Source: Thermothielavioides terrestris NRRL 8126
Lineage: Eukaryota > Ascomycota > Sordariomycetes > Sordariales > Chaetomiaceae
Length of the DNA: 64,000 bases
Direction of reading: 5' to 3'
NCBI RefSeq assembly: GCF_000226115.1
Contig: NC_016458.1
Location: 8,847,501 to 8,911,500 of the forward strand
Shown here: positions 1-12,140 of the stretch, piece after piece
Numbering within the stretch: position 1 is the stretch's first letter
Layout: the number at the start of each line of letters is the position of its first letter
Notes under the pieces: generated by a model
Databases searched by the model: none
What the model saw: the letters and a program-made list of their open reading frames with translations, nothing else
Told to the model about the DNA's origin: nothing
Translations under genes and position numbers: made by a program

Positions 1-1380
1 CTAGCGAAGAGTGAGCTTATCTACTTTACAAGGGTATAGCGGCTATATATAGAGGTAGTTAATATCCTTAGCGAAGGTTAGCCTAGGCTTACGCCTATAG
101 AGTTGGCAAGGTTCCTAGGTATATAGCTAGACTGTAAGCTCTTGTTTAAAGTATATAAAAAGGCGGTTAAGGCTAAGATAGCTATATAGAAGTTCGCCCT
201 TATAAGGCTTGTAGCAAAGACGTATAGGGTATATATTATATAAGTTTAGGAGATCTATACAAAGGTTATCTAGAGTATCCTCTTTTATAGAGTAGTAGCG
301 TAGTATACTCTAATACCGATTAGAGGGACCCCCTAAAGGATTGTATATAGCTTTAGCGCAATATAGTTGGGCTACCTCTAAGTAGTAGCTAGTATATACA
401 AGGCTACCCTAGTCTATAACCTAGAGAGCGAAACCTAGGTACCCCCTATCGACCTATACCTCAACCGCTAGACAGTGTATACTAAGTAGAGGCTATAGAA
501 CACTAGGCTTATATAGCTTCTATATAATGTCTATACGAAGATGGTATTAAAGTTGAAGCGGCGGCGCTATATACACTATGCCTTAGTAGCGAGACTAGCT
601 ATAGAGGTGTCCCCTATAGAACAGAAGTAGCTATAGGCTAAGGACTAGCTCTTTATATACTGCCTAGCGATAATAGCGGAGACGTAGGATAAGAGCGACA
701 AAGACGACGATTAGAGGCCCTAGGAGCTATAGCTATATACTAACGTAGATATAGCTATAGTAGAGGAGTAGAAGGTATATAGAGAGCTATAAATACACTA
801 TATAGACGCTAGGAGGCTAGAGAGAGTACGCTATAGAGAAGTAGTAGACCTATATACCTTAGAGCCTCCTACTTAAATACTATAGGTATATAAGGATCTT
901 AGTAAAGCGTAGAGCTCCCTCCTTATATAGGTGTATACTAGGGCTATTAGCCTTAGATAGTTCCTATTCTAGAGGGGAGTACTAGATACGCCAACGCCGC
1001 TTTACTGCTATAGTGAGGCTCCTAAGACCGTCGCCTACCTCGCGATACACTATAAGGACCCTACGATTACTGTAGATAGACCTTATATCTAAGATTGCTA
1101 TACGCTACTCGCGCTACTTAGGAGTAGGAGAGGCGCTTAGAGGATTATAGAATAGCTAATGTATACTAAGCGTCTATAGGAATACCGGCTAGCGCTTAAA
1201 CTAAATGTCGAAGGCGAGGCAGGATATAAGGGAGCTACAGAGAGCGCTATAGGTATATAGCAAGAGCGTAGTAGCTAGGACGGTGCGATAGAGGAGCCTC
1301 TAACGGCTAGCTACGAAGGCTTGGGCGTAGGCAGGAGGTATAAAAAGAGGAAGAAGAGGCGTAGGAAGGTCGGCCTCTAG
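1..1380 (+). pseudogene. LINE alpha ORF2, C-terminal part, RIP-degraded
   Basis: The remains of the LINE polyprotein after the RT active site. The first 150 bases match the region just after the RT catalytic motif in the other copies. A cysteine/histidine motif of form C-x-C-x7-H-x4-C lies at about 1000-1055, with one or more cysteines changed to tyrosine. It is followed by a basic stretch rich in K and R near 1330-1370 and the conserved end K-V-G-L-stop. Many in-frame TAG and TAA codons stand where other copies keep Gln or Trp. No RNase H domain could be seen. Non-functional. Confidence 0.8.
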
Positions 1381-1682
1381 CCGCTCCTCGTAAGTATATA
1401 GCGTACCCAGTGGCTATAGCACTTGCGCTAGGAGCGCATTATATATACAAGTAGTGCGCAATAGGCTATGTAGGCCGCTATATCTCTGTTACTACTAGGC
1501 TAGAAAGGTGAGTTCTAGCGAGTTGGAGAGAGGGAAATAGGGAGGCCCGCCCTATATAGCGGGAACGTAGCGTAGGCGCTATATATAAGTGGTATATATA
1601 TAGAGGTGGAGGGACCGCTTGCCCTTAGCGGCGAGGCACTAAGTGCCTCCTTGGTGTAAGATTAATAATAATAATAATAATA
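1..1682 (+). mobile_element. LINE alpha, 3' part (cut by window start)
   Basis: This is the 3' part of a non-LTR retrotransposon. It starts inside the reverse transcriptase region, continues through the ORF2 C-terminus to a stop at 1378-1380, and ends with a 3' UTR and a (TAA)n tail at about 1661-1682. The terminal hairpin gaggcactaagtgcctc lies at 1633-1649. The 3' UTR is of the first subtype (see LINE subfamilies in findings). Sequence directly after the tail matches the ORF1/ORF2 region of the same family, so alpha appears to sit inside beta. Its 5' end is outside the window. Confidence 0.9.
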
Positions 1683-4600
1683 TAGTATAGGAGCTAGGAA
1701 GATAAGTCGAGAGAATAGCGCCTAAAGAAACGCCCTGCCAAGGCGGGCTAGCCCACCGATATCTAGAGGGCAAGGCGCTCCAATAGTATAGACCTATTCC
1801 AATTTAGAGTACTTTTATAAACCTTTTAAGGAGCTAAGGCGTAGAATAGGAGCGCTACTCGTATAGCGCCCCTATATAGCGCAAGTATAGAGCCGACTTC
1901 GCAACCTAATATAGTAATGACCAAGGGCCCCTGTCCTATACTGAACATATAGCTATAACGCTAAGAGTGCTCTACTAGAATATCGATAGTAGTAGAAACC
2001 GCTTTAACTAAACGCTAGAGGGTAGGGAGGAGTTCGACTCAATAGCGATTTAGAAGCCGCTAATTCGCCTAGATACAACCCCCCTAGCCCTACCCTATAG
2101 GCGAGGCAGCTAGTATAAGATAGTATATAGCGCTAGTAAAGTAGCGCTATATATAAGTAAGCGCCTCGACTATATAATATAGTTAGCTAAGGTAGGGGAA
2201 GATTAGACGGCTATAACGTTTAAGAAAGAAAGATCGGACCCCTTTACAGTATAGTCTATTTATTCGCTTAACTAGGAGCTAGGGTAGCGGTCGCCGCTCT
2301 ATACCCTAGTAAAGTAGGAGCTAAGAAGGTGCAATATACTTATAGGCGACTTCAACGCCTATTACCTAATATAGGACAAGTATAATAGGACCTTTTAATT
2401 AGCGAATATACTACTCTAGATCGTAGTAGAATAGAAGCTCGAGCTTTATATACTATATAATACGCCTATCCGAATATAGTAAGGCAATAGAGATAGTATA
2501 ATCGACTATATCTAGGTAATATAGGGCAACGGTACCTAGTAGCTAGGACCTCTTAACTTAGTAGGCTTAGACTATATACCCTAGATAGCTAAAGTACCAC
2601 TAAGGGGGAATAGCGGCAAAGCCACTATACTATAGGGCTATAGCTAGGTACTACTAAACTATAAAAGGTACAAAGCTAAGGCCTAGTTCCTAACCCTACT
2701 AAAGGAGATCAATATAGTAGAGGAGCTCGAAGATATAGTAGATACCCTTATATATAAGCTAACTAGTATTATAGACGTAGTAGCCCTATACTATAAGCTC
2801 AACTAGGGGTCCTATACACTATAGTAGAATCTCGAAGTCGATAAAGCAATATAAGAAACAAAGAGGGCTAAATACGCTTAGTGGTCAAGCTATATAGCGA
2901 GCTCCTAAGCGTATTACCGTAAAGCGGTATAGTGTTTCGAACGCTATACCCACTGATCGTAGACGCTATACTAACGCTATTTGCTTGCTAGGGCGTCGAA
3001 GGAGCAGAAGCTAATATAGGATATTAAGAGGTAGATATAGCTTCGAAGCTACTAACGCCCTAAGCCTCTAGCACTACTAACGCTCTAGCTAGGACCTAGC
3101 GAGCCCTAGAGCGCTATAACGTAGATCTAGAAGGCTAAAGCGCTAATAAGGCACTTCTTTTCTATACTATAGGCGTAGTATAATAGTATCCCTAACTAAG
3201 ACTAGCCTAAAAGGTCTTTTTACAATACTACGCCTATCGACTAAAAGGTCTATAGAGCTAAGATTATAAAGATTATAAGCTATATAGGATTAAACAAAGC
3301 GCTTAGTAAAGACCTCCTTACTAATAAGTTCCTTAAGGCCTATAACAAGGAGGGCAAGCTATCGAAGGTGCTTATAGCAATTATATACGTCTACTTTAAG
3401 CTAGAGCACTTCCTATATAGATTCTACGCTATATAGATAATCGTCCTTAGGAAGCTAGGGAAGTCTCTAAAACAGCTAATAGAGGTAAAGGTATATCGCT
3501 TAATATCGCTATTTAGTATAGTAGGCAAGATTATTAAAGCGGCTATTATAAACTAGGTAATATATATAGCTAAAGCGTATAAGCTACTCCTAGAGATATA
3601 GATAGGCTTCTAGCAGTATAGGTCTATAGAGGTAGCAATCTAGGTAGTGACTAATATAGTGAAGACGGCGTAGGCGTATAGCGCCTACGCTTCGCTATTA
3701 CAATTGGACCTAAAAGGCGCTTTTGACTAGGTCGACTAGGTCTAGCTACTATATACGCTCTAGGAACTAAGCTTTAAGAGGAAGCTAATTATACTCCTAA
3801 AGAGCTACTTCGAGGATCGTATAGCGCGCCTATAGTTTAACGGGATTATAGCTAAGCCTACAACTCTATAACAAAGTATACTATAGGGCTTACTACTATC
3901 GCTAACGCTATTTATCCTCTTTATTACCCCCTTGTTCTATACCCTTAAGGCGTATACTAGGCTTTTAACGGTTAAGTATATAGATAATACTAACCTTCTT
4001 ATATTCGGATAGGATATACTAGCGTACTACTATATACTAGAGAGGGAGTTTGCTAAGTATAAGAAATAGGCTATAGAACAAGGGATATAGTTCAAACTAG
4101 TAAAGAGCAAGCTTATCTACTTTATAAAGGTGCGATAGCTATATATAGAGGTTGTTAATATCCTTGGCGAAGGTCAACCAAGACTTATACCTATAGAGTC
4201 AACGAGGTTTCTAGGTATATAGCTAGACTATAAGCTCTTATTTTAAATATATAAGAAGGTAGTTAAGGCTAAGATAGCTATATAGAAGTTTACTTTTATA
4301 AGACTTATAGCAAAGACGTATAGGGTATATATTATATAAGCTTAGGAGATCTATATAAAGGTTATTAGGAATGTCCTTTTGTATAGGGTAGCAACGTAGT
4401 ATACTTTAACGCTAATTAGAGGGACTCCCTATAGGATTATATATAGCTTTAACGTAATATAGTTGGGCTACCTCTAGGTGGTTACTAGCGTATATAAGGC
4501 TACACTAGTCTATAATCTAGAGAGTAAGACCTAGGTACCCCCTATCGATCTATACCTTAACCACTAGGCGACGTATACTAAGTAGAGGCTCTAGAAAACT

Positions 4601-5779
4601 AGGCTTATATAGCTCTTATATAATATCTATATAAAGGTAGCATTAAGGTTAAAGAAGTAGCGCTATATATACTACGCCTTAGCAATAGGGCTAGCTATAA
4701 AGGAGTCTTCTATAGAGTAGAGGCAACTATAGGCTAAGGACTAGCTCTTTGTATACTACCTAGCAATAGTAGCAAAGGCGTAGAGCGAAAGCGACGAAGA
4801 CGACGATTAGAGACCCTAGGAGCTATAGCTATACACTAATATAGATATAGCTATAGTAAAGGAGTAGAAGGTATATAGAGAGCTATAAATACACTATATA
4901 GACGCTAGGAGGCTAGAGAGGGTATACTATAGAGAAGTAATAGACTTATATACCTTAGAGCCCCCTACCTAAATACTATAAATATATAAGGATCTTAGTA
5001 AAGCGTAAAGCTCCTTTCTTATATAGGCGTAAACTAGAGCTATTGGCCTTAGGTAGTTCCTATTTTAGAAAGGGGTACTAGATACGTCTATATCGCTTTA
5101 TCGCTATAGTAAAGTACCTAAGACTATTGCCTACTTTACAATATACTATAGGGACCCTATAGTTATTATAGGAAAGCTTTATATCTAAGATCGATATATA
5201 CTACTTATACTACTTAGAAGTAGAAGAGGCGCCTAGAGGCTTATAGGATAGCTAATACGTACTAGGCGTCTATAGGAGTACTAGCTAGCATTTAAACTAA
5301 ATATCGAGAGCGAAGTAGGATATAGGGGATTAGTAGAAAGCTCTATAAGTATATAGCAAAAGCGTAATAGCTAGGACAATGTAATAAAGGAGCTTTAGGT
5401 AGCTAGCTATAAGGACTAGGGTATAGGCGAGAAGCGTAATAGGAAGAGGAGGAGGCGTAGGAAGGTCGGCCTCTAGCCGCTCCCCCTAAGTATATAGCGC
5501 GCCTAGCAGCTATAGCACTTACGCTAAGAGCGTATTACGTACGTAAGTAGCGTGCAACAGGCCGTATAGGCTACTATATCTCCGTCGCCACTAGGCTAGA
5601 AAGGTGAGTTCTAGCGAATTAGAGAGAAGGAACTAGGGAGGCCCGCCCTACGTAGCAGGAACATAGCGTAGGCGCTACGTGTAAGTAGTATATATAAAGG
5701 TGGAGGGACCGCTTGCCCTTAGTAGCGAGGCGCTAAGTGCCTCTTCAGTATAAGATTAATAATAATAATAATAATAATT
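1683..5779 (+). mobile_element. LINE beta, interrupted at its 5' side by alpha
   Basis: Plus-strand copy starting abruptly within the ORF1/ORF2 junction, where alpha's tail abuts it, and running to its own (TAA)n tail at about 5754-5779. It carries the endonuclease, reverse transcriptase, C-terminal zinc motif and first-subtype 3' UTR. Sequence after the tail matches the C-terminal ORF2 region of another copy (gamma), so beta looks inserted in gamma. Its 5' half is predicted to lie left of the window, beyond alpha. Confidence 0.88.
1790..5476 (+). pseudogene. LINE beta ORF2: endonuclease + reverse transcriptase, RIP-degraded
   Basis: ORF2 of a Tad-like LINE. An APE-type endonuclease would nick the target DNA and the RT would copy the element RNA from that nick. 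Visible endonuclease landmarks: L-x-Q-N near 1975, the Q-E-P site near 2045 (now stop-K-P, from CAG GAG to TAG AAG), and G-D-F-N at 2345-2356. RT landmarks: L-D-L-K-G-A-F-D beginning about 3704, and the catalytic box at 3977-3988 reading Y-I-D-N instead of Y-x-D-D. The C-terminal Cys/His motif is near 5095-5155. The frame ends at TAG 5474-5476. The G-D-F-N, D-L-K-G, Y-I-D-N and terminal TAG codons share one frame, so decay is by stops, not indels. The exact start cannot be fixed; ORF1 appears to overlap ORF2 in another frame. Confidence 0.85.
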
Positions 5780-6410
5780 ATAAAGACTCTATAATTACTG
5801 TAGGAAGGCCCTATGTCTAAGACTAATATATATTGTTTATATTGCTTAGGAGTAGAAGAGGCGTCTAAAGGATTATAAGATAGCTAATGTACACTAGGCG
5901 CCTATAGGAGTATCGGCTAGCGCTTAAGCTGAACGTCGAGGGCGAGGTAGAATATAAAGGAGTAGTAGAGAGCGTTGTAGATATATAGTAGGAGCACAGT
6001 AGCTAGGACAATACAGTAGAGGAGCCTCTAATAGCTAGCTATAAGAACTTAGGTATAGGTAAGAGGCGTAAAAAGGGGAGGGGAAAGCGTAGGAAGGTTG
6101 GCCTCTAGCTGCTCTTTACAAGTATATAGCGCGCCTAGCGGCTATAGCACCTACGCTAGGAGCGCATCGTATATGTAAGTAGTATATAACAGGCTATATA
6201 GGCTACTATACCTCTGTCGCTACTAGGCTAGAAAGGTGAGTTCTAGCGAATTGGAGAGAAGGAATTAGGGAGGCCCGCCCTATATAGCGGGAACGTAGTA
6301 TAGACGCTATATATAAGTGGTGTATATAGAGGTAGAGGGACCGCTTGCCCTTAGTAGCGAGGCACTAAGTGCCTCTTCGGTATAAGATTAATAATAATAA
6401 TAATAATAAT
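5780..6410 (+). mobile_element. LINE gamma, 3' end fragment
   Basis: The last 0.6 kb of another plus-strand copy. It holds the ORF2 C-terminus after the Cys/His motif, the same stop context (TAG 6106-6108 after K-V-G-L), a first-subtype 3' UTR, the terminal hairpin and a (TAA)n tail at 6387-6410. It starts where beta's tail ends. Its tail is followed directly by the interior of the Copia LTR, so gamma is best read as inserted in that LTR. The 5' part should lie left of the window. Confidence 0.85.
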
Positions 6411-6501
6411 ATTATCTTCAATACTACGATTGATCCCAGTTGTATATATTGCCTATATTGTAATAGCTTTATTTTCCTAAGCCTATATAGCAGTTCTAAC
6501 A
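6411..6501 (+). repeat. Copia 5' LTR, last 91 bp
   Basis: Aligns end to end with 12260-12350. The differences visible by eye are C/T or G/A (for example tgtatatattgcctatatt against tatacatcgcctacatc). It ends ttctaaca, matching the ttccaaca end of the 3' LTR. The missing first 119 bp are explained by the LINE gamma insertion. Confidence 0.93.
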
Positions 6502-6581
6502 ATTAAAAGTCTTATTAGCTTGAAAACCTAGCCCTATCTCTAAGTATATAGCCCTATATACAGTGCTTAGTAGTAACTACT

Positions 6582-9500
6582 ATATCTTCGAAAGCTAATA
6601 TAAAGATCGACATTATCCTAGCTAGCTTAGATGACTAGGTAGCTTAGAACCGCGAGTTTATTAACAAAGCTAAGCATTTCGACATACTCGACTACTTCGA
6701 GGGCAAGGCGGAGCTGCTTCTAAAGCCTATATTGGCCAATAGCTACGATCTTGCCTAGGAACGTATTTAGCATAAGCTCTAGGAATATATTATCGAACTA
6801 TAGGCTTCTATACTAGCTACGGCTATAGGAGCTATAGCCAATGTAGGAGCTCTAGCCAATCTAGGAGTGCCCTCTATAGATGAGCAGTAGCCTAGTACTA
6901 TATCTATAGTCTAGCCGCCCTAGGATAACGATATAGATTCCTAGACCCTCTCTAAGAACGAGGGCCTATAAGAGCAGCTTGGTATCGAGGCGTTGAACGC
7001 TAGCTAGAGGAGGCTCTATAGAGATAGAGAGAGGTGGTTTAACAACAATATTGCTATTGTTATTATATAGGTCGAAAAGGACCTAGATCGTAAATATTAG
7101 GACTATAAACGCTAGACCAACTACTTTACCTAGATACTGACCTTTATAACTACTATAGTGATAGCTAACTATTGGTCTATTTACTTTATAGAGCGTATTA
7201 ACCTTTGGATATAGTATAACAACCTTAAGAAGACTATTTAGCCGACTATCGAAACGATAACTAAGCTTCGAATATATATTTGTACCTATCTCGATATACT
7301 CAAATACCCTAGGAATATATATATCAAGGAGGCTAATTTCGAGAGGTAGCTCGTTAAGTAGGAGAACCTAATAGATATAGCCTCCTTCTAGAAGATAAGC
7401 GAGGCGAAGGATCTTAGCTTATAGTTCAACGAGTTAATAGCTATACTAGAGAAGCTATTCCTAAGCTTTATTTCCCTCTATACTATAAGCAAGATAGAGA
7501 TTTTAGAGAAGTTAACCTTTCGAGATATAGCTATAGAGGTTTATAAAGGTATATACCTATTCCTTAAGAAGGCGCTTAGCTATGTAGGAAAAGGATCCTT
7601 TCCAATATATAGCCCTAGAGAGAAAGAAAATAAGGACCCTAAGCAACTAGAAGATTAGGAGGATCGCTCTAGGCGTTAAACTAACTATAAAGAGGGCGTT
7701 AGATTTAGCTAGTCTCGCTCTAAATATAAGCTAAGTACGCCTATAGCTCCTAGTATCTCTATAAGGTCCCTAAGTATATTAAGGAAGTACCGTGCCTACA
7801 ATCATTTCTATTCGACTAAGCAGTGCTACTATCTAAACCTTGAAAATACGTCGCCTAGCTAGGAACCTAGAGAATATATTAAAGTGTATATAGAAGCTAA
7901 TTTAAAGGCTAATTCAACTCTATAAACAGAGGCTAATAGGCTTTAGATAAAGAGGTCTAGGAGTAGCCTCGCTAACGATGTAAAGAGCGATATAGGCGAA
8001 GATCCGCTATCGTATTAACTAGCTAACTACTCTAAGAAGGCTATAGCTACACTTTTAACGATAGAGCTCAAAGTCCCTAATATAGAAATAGCCGATGCTA
8101 ATGCCCCTAAAGAGGGCACTACTTCTAAAGAGAGCGCTACCCCCAAAGAGGGTATTGCCCCTAATATAGGCACCGCCTCCAATATAGGCATCGTCCCCAA
8201 TGTGGGCAACGCCCCTAAAGTAGGCACTAATATTATAGCGCTATTTAGCTACTAGTATATCGCAAGAACATAGCGATAGAGAGCTATAGGCAAATGTATA
8301 GCGAGCTTCGCTATAATCCTAGTTATATTCTAAATAGGCTAGAGATACCCCCTAATCAACTTGGTGATCCTAGATTTAAGGTCAACTATCTATATTGCTA
8401 ACTATTTAAATAGGTTTAAAAGGCCTCCTAAGCTAGTAGCGCCTAATGACTATATTTAGGTAGGCGAGCACCCTATTTAGATTAAAGGATATAGCGAGAT
8501 AGATATTAAACTATAGAACAACGAGGGAATTATAGTCCTTATACTATATAACGTAGCCTACTGCCTAACCTTTGTATATAATATCGTGTTGTTGGAGTAG
8601 CTTAATCGACAAGGGATCTAGTAGAACAATAGGCTAGAGAGCGTACTAAACTACCTACTTAGGCGCTATAATTATACCCTCCTTGGATATACTATAAAGA
8701 AGCTTTAACAATATATCCTCGAATATATGCTCGAAGATTATACGCCTATAGCCTTTGCCGCCTAAACAAAGAGACTAAACCGCTAGGTTCGCTATATAGA
8801 AAGTGTAGTAGATGCTATAACTTAGTACCTACGCCTTAGCTATATAGGCCTAAGGGCCTTCGAACACTTTGTCAACTACTTATAAGAAAGGCGCATTAAA
8901 GGTGTACCAACGTTCAAGTGTAATAGCTATAGCCTTAGCAAGTTAAAACGTAGGCCTAATTGTATTCCTAGGCTATTAAATTACAGCCTAGGCGACAGGA
9001 TCGCCCTAGATCTATACCCCTTCTAGGAAGGCTAATAGCGCTTTAAACATCTACTATTGGCGATAGATCGCTATTTAGGTATAATATAGGACTACTATCT
9101 ATACGATTATAAGGCACTAGGTATCCTAGTAGCTATCAAATACCTTGCTACACTGTTTAAAAGGTAGTATTAGCTATATATCAAGGTCCTAGAGTAAAGC
9201 AATGAATTTATATAGGCGAGCGCCATTACTACCTAGGTAGAGAAACAAGGTATCCGAATAGAGCCTTTAACGCCTAATACACCTATATAGAATAGAGGCG
9301 CTAAACGCTTAGGGAGTATAATTAAAGAGAAGGCTAGAGCGATAGCCATTAGTATATAATTGCTATAGCAACTATAGCTAGAAATCACTAGGGCTATAGT
9401 GTATTTCTATAATAGGACACTAACCTTGACAATAAAGTAGATAACGCTATAGGATCGCTTTTATACCTTCCTTACTAAGAGAGATAGCCTAAGAGCCTTA

Positions 9501-12128
9501 GAGTATAAGCTGTACTAAGGGTATTTAAAGGTCTATAGCTATAAGGCATTCGCTATAACAGATGCTACTAAGAAGAAAGAAAGGCGTTTTAAGCGGCTTT
9601 AACTAAGAGCCTAGATCGGTTACCTTATAGAATACAATTCCTTAAACATCTATTGTATCTAGAACCTAGCTACTAACTAAGTAGTGTATATATATAATAT
9701 AATCTTTGACGAAAAGCAGTTGTTCCTAGGCGATTAGGAGGTTCTAGCGTAGGACCTTGTCTAGGTAGATCTTAAAACGCTAAAGCGCTAGCTCAATGCT
9801 AGAGGCGTTAATAATACCTATTAGCTAGATAATAGCGACCTTATACCTATAGTAGAAGAAGAAGAGTCTATAGAGGTGTTTAATACGCCTTTAATAACCT
9901 TCGAAGATCTAGAAGAGAGCCTAACTACTACTAAAGAAGTGTTGGATACGATTATAGTAAAAGGCGATGCTATAGGCACCTTCCTAGAGTTCTAATATCC
10001 AACTCCTCTACCTACTTTGCTAGGCGCCCTAATTACAGCTACCTTTTTAGGCTTACGCCCACCTAGAGCCTCTAAAGGAGTATTCTAGCTATAGGAGGCC
10101 ACCTTTAACGTAGGAACGTTGGGCCCTAGAGCTGCTAAATATAGGTATTTAAGGAGGATCCTCTATATAGAGGAAAAAAGAGAGGAGTTTACTTAAAAGA
10201 GTAAAAAGAAGGCTAAAAAGGTAGTCGATACTATTAAGAAGGAAGATAGTAGCGTTAAGAGGATCTCCTAAGAAAAAGTCGATCGCCTATAGTAAGAAGG
10301 TAAGCTTAGATCTATCTACTAGTCAATACTCCTACCTATACCTCGATAGCACTCTAAGCTCGAAGTTTATCTACTAGGCTAGTTGTTCCTAAAGGCTAAA
10401 CGCGATTATCTTCGAAGCTACAAAGTGATAGGCTTCTAAGAAGAGATTCGCTACTATAATAAAGAGGTCTAAGGCAAGTAGATCTTAGATTATATATAGA
10501 TATATATCTATAAGTTTAATAAAAGTAGGCACTTTATTAAATATAAGACGAGACTTATAGTATATAGCGATTAATAAAAGAAAAGGTTTACTAAAGAGAA
10601 CTATATAGCTATACTCGCTATATAATCCTTTAGAACAGTGCTCGCTACTATAGTGAGGTTCGACCTAAAACTGAAATAGTTTAATATAGTTAACGCCTTC
10701 GTTAATATAAAGATCAATAAAGACATCTATATAGAGATGCTATATAGATACTATAAGCTAGGAACTATCCTAAAGCTAAAAAAGGCGCTCTATAGCCTAT
10801 AGAAGTCTCCCCTCCTCTAGCAATAAGAGCTAATAGCAACTCTAAGAAATTTAAGATTCTAGACTATACTATAGGAACTCTATATTATAACGAATAAAGG
10901 CATTATTATCTTCTTCTATATAGATAATATTATCTTCGTCTATTATAAAAAGGATTAACACTAAGCTAATGAAGTAATTAGCTAGCTATAAGAAAAATAC
11001 AAGCTTATAGGAGGAGATAACCTTCTATAGTTCCTAGATATAGAGGTTTATTGCGATTGTAAGAGGCGCTTGATCTAGCTTAGCTAAATAGTATATATCA
11101 AGAAGATCGAGAGGTTAGCCTAGGAAAAAGGAGAGCTAGAGACTCTAATAGCTAAGGGCGAATTGCTTCTATACAACGATATTACTAGCTATAGCTCTGT
11201 TAAGCTCTATTAAAGGAAAGTCGGCTTAATCCTATATATAGCCGTCAATATACGCCTAGACATTGCCTTTATAGCCTCTAAGCTTATATAGTTCAATTAG
11301 AACCTAGAACTAGAACACTATTATATAGCTGATCAAGTATTACAATACCTCTATCGAACAAGGTTCTAGGCCCTCTAGCTAGGAGGAGGAGATATCCTAA
11401 TCGTAGCTAGCGATACTAGCTTTGCTAACAATAGTATCAATCGTAAAAGCTTATAAGGTTACACTATTATCCTATTTAGAGAGCTAATTGCCTAGCAAGC
11501 TAGTAAGTAGGATATAGTAACTATATCAACTATAGAAGTAGAGTTGTTGGCACTTATATAGGTAGCGAAAGAAGGTATATTCCTTTAGCGTCTATTAGAA
11601 GCACTAGAGATCTATCTAGATAATAAGATTCTATTGATCTAGTACGATAATAAATAGACAATCTAACTAATTAACGCCAAGATGCCTATACTATAGACGA
11701 AGCTAAAATACGTCGACATTTATAACCACTAGCTACGCTAAGAAGCTTAGAACAAGAGGGTTAGCGTAGATTATATACCCTTGAACTAGATATTGGCCAG
11801 TGGCCTAACGAAGGCACTAGAGCTAGAGCCCTATAAGAAGTTTATAGAAATGCTCAATCTAGTAGATATCAAGGCCCTTATTGAGATATACGCCTACTAG
11901 GCAATGCAAAGGGAAGAAATATAGGGCTAGAAGAAGGCTCTAGCTAAATAGAGGGTTTAGTTTACAGTATAATATATAGGATTGAAATAGGTAGGTGCGC
12001 AAGGCTCAGTGGATTAGAGCGATGGCAGAAGGACCTTAACACTATAGAATTGCTAGATTAGGAAGGACGCAAGGTTGGGAATAGCTTTATAGATTACCGG
12101 ATTTAGTAGGCTAGAGCCGGAGGCTTGA
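6582..12128 (+). pseudogene. Copia gag-pol polyprotein, RIP-degraded
   Basis: A single frame of about 1,848 codons. The likely start is ATA at 6582 (probably a former ATG) and the stop is TGA at 12126-12128, three bases before the polypurine tract. Landmarks in this frame: a Gag CCHC zinc knuckle at 7788-7829 (first Cys now Tyr, TAC); a seven-fold hexapeptide repeat at 8106-8231; the protease active site at 8373 reading D-L-R-S-T where D-S-G-S-T is expected; the integrase core at about 8990-9340 with the glutamate now lysine; the RT catalytic box at 10917-10928 reading Y-I-D-N; and RNase H from about 11400. The zinc knuckle, protease, integrase, RT and RNase H anchors are all in the same frame, so no net frameshift separates them. 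Internal stops are TAG or TAA. Non-functional as it stands. Confidence 0.92.
8106..8231 (+). repeat. Hexapeptide tandem repeat in Copia Gag (7 x 18 bp)
   Basis: Seven in-frame 18-bp units encode variants of P-K-E-G-T-A and P-N-I-G-T-A, lying between the zinc knuckle and the protease. It is probably a flexible linker; no function is inferred. An open frame on the opposite strand here (8027-8227) is only the antisense image of this low-complexity tract. Confidence 0.85.
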
Positions 12129-12130
12129 CC

Positions 12131-12140
12131 TAGGGGGGTA
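12131..12140 (+). promoter_or_regulatory. Copia polypurine tract
   Basis: The run taggggggta lies directly before the 3' LTR, whose first bases are tattagaact (likely once tgttagaact). It is the expected plus-strand primer position for an LTR retrotransposon on the plus strand. Confidence 0.8.

Noticed and set aside
8027..8227. Minus-strand open frame with a regular hydrophobic repeat
   Set aside because: It is the antisense of the Copia Gag hexapeptide repeat.
12003..12082. tRNA- or SINE-like boxes (ggctcagtggattagagc, then ggttgggaata about 58 bp later)
   Set aside because: The stretch lies in the Copia reading frame, which runs on to TGA 12126. No closing acceptor or anticodon stems are visible. 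Its CA/TG-rich look is explained by weaker mutation of this end.
6582..12128. A variant genetic code with TAG read as Gln
   Set aside because: Reading TAG as Gln restores many positions, but TAA also interrupts the frames, other TAGs stand at Trp positions, and the same C/T and G/A changes occur in LTRs and UTRs. Mutation explains all of this.
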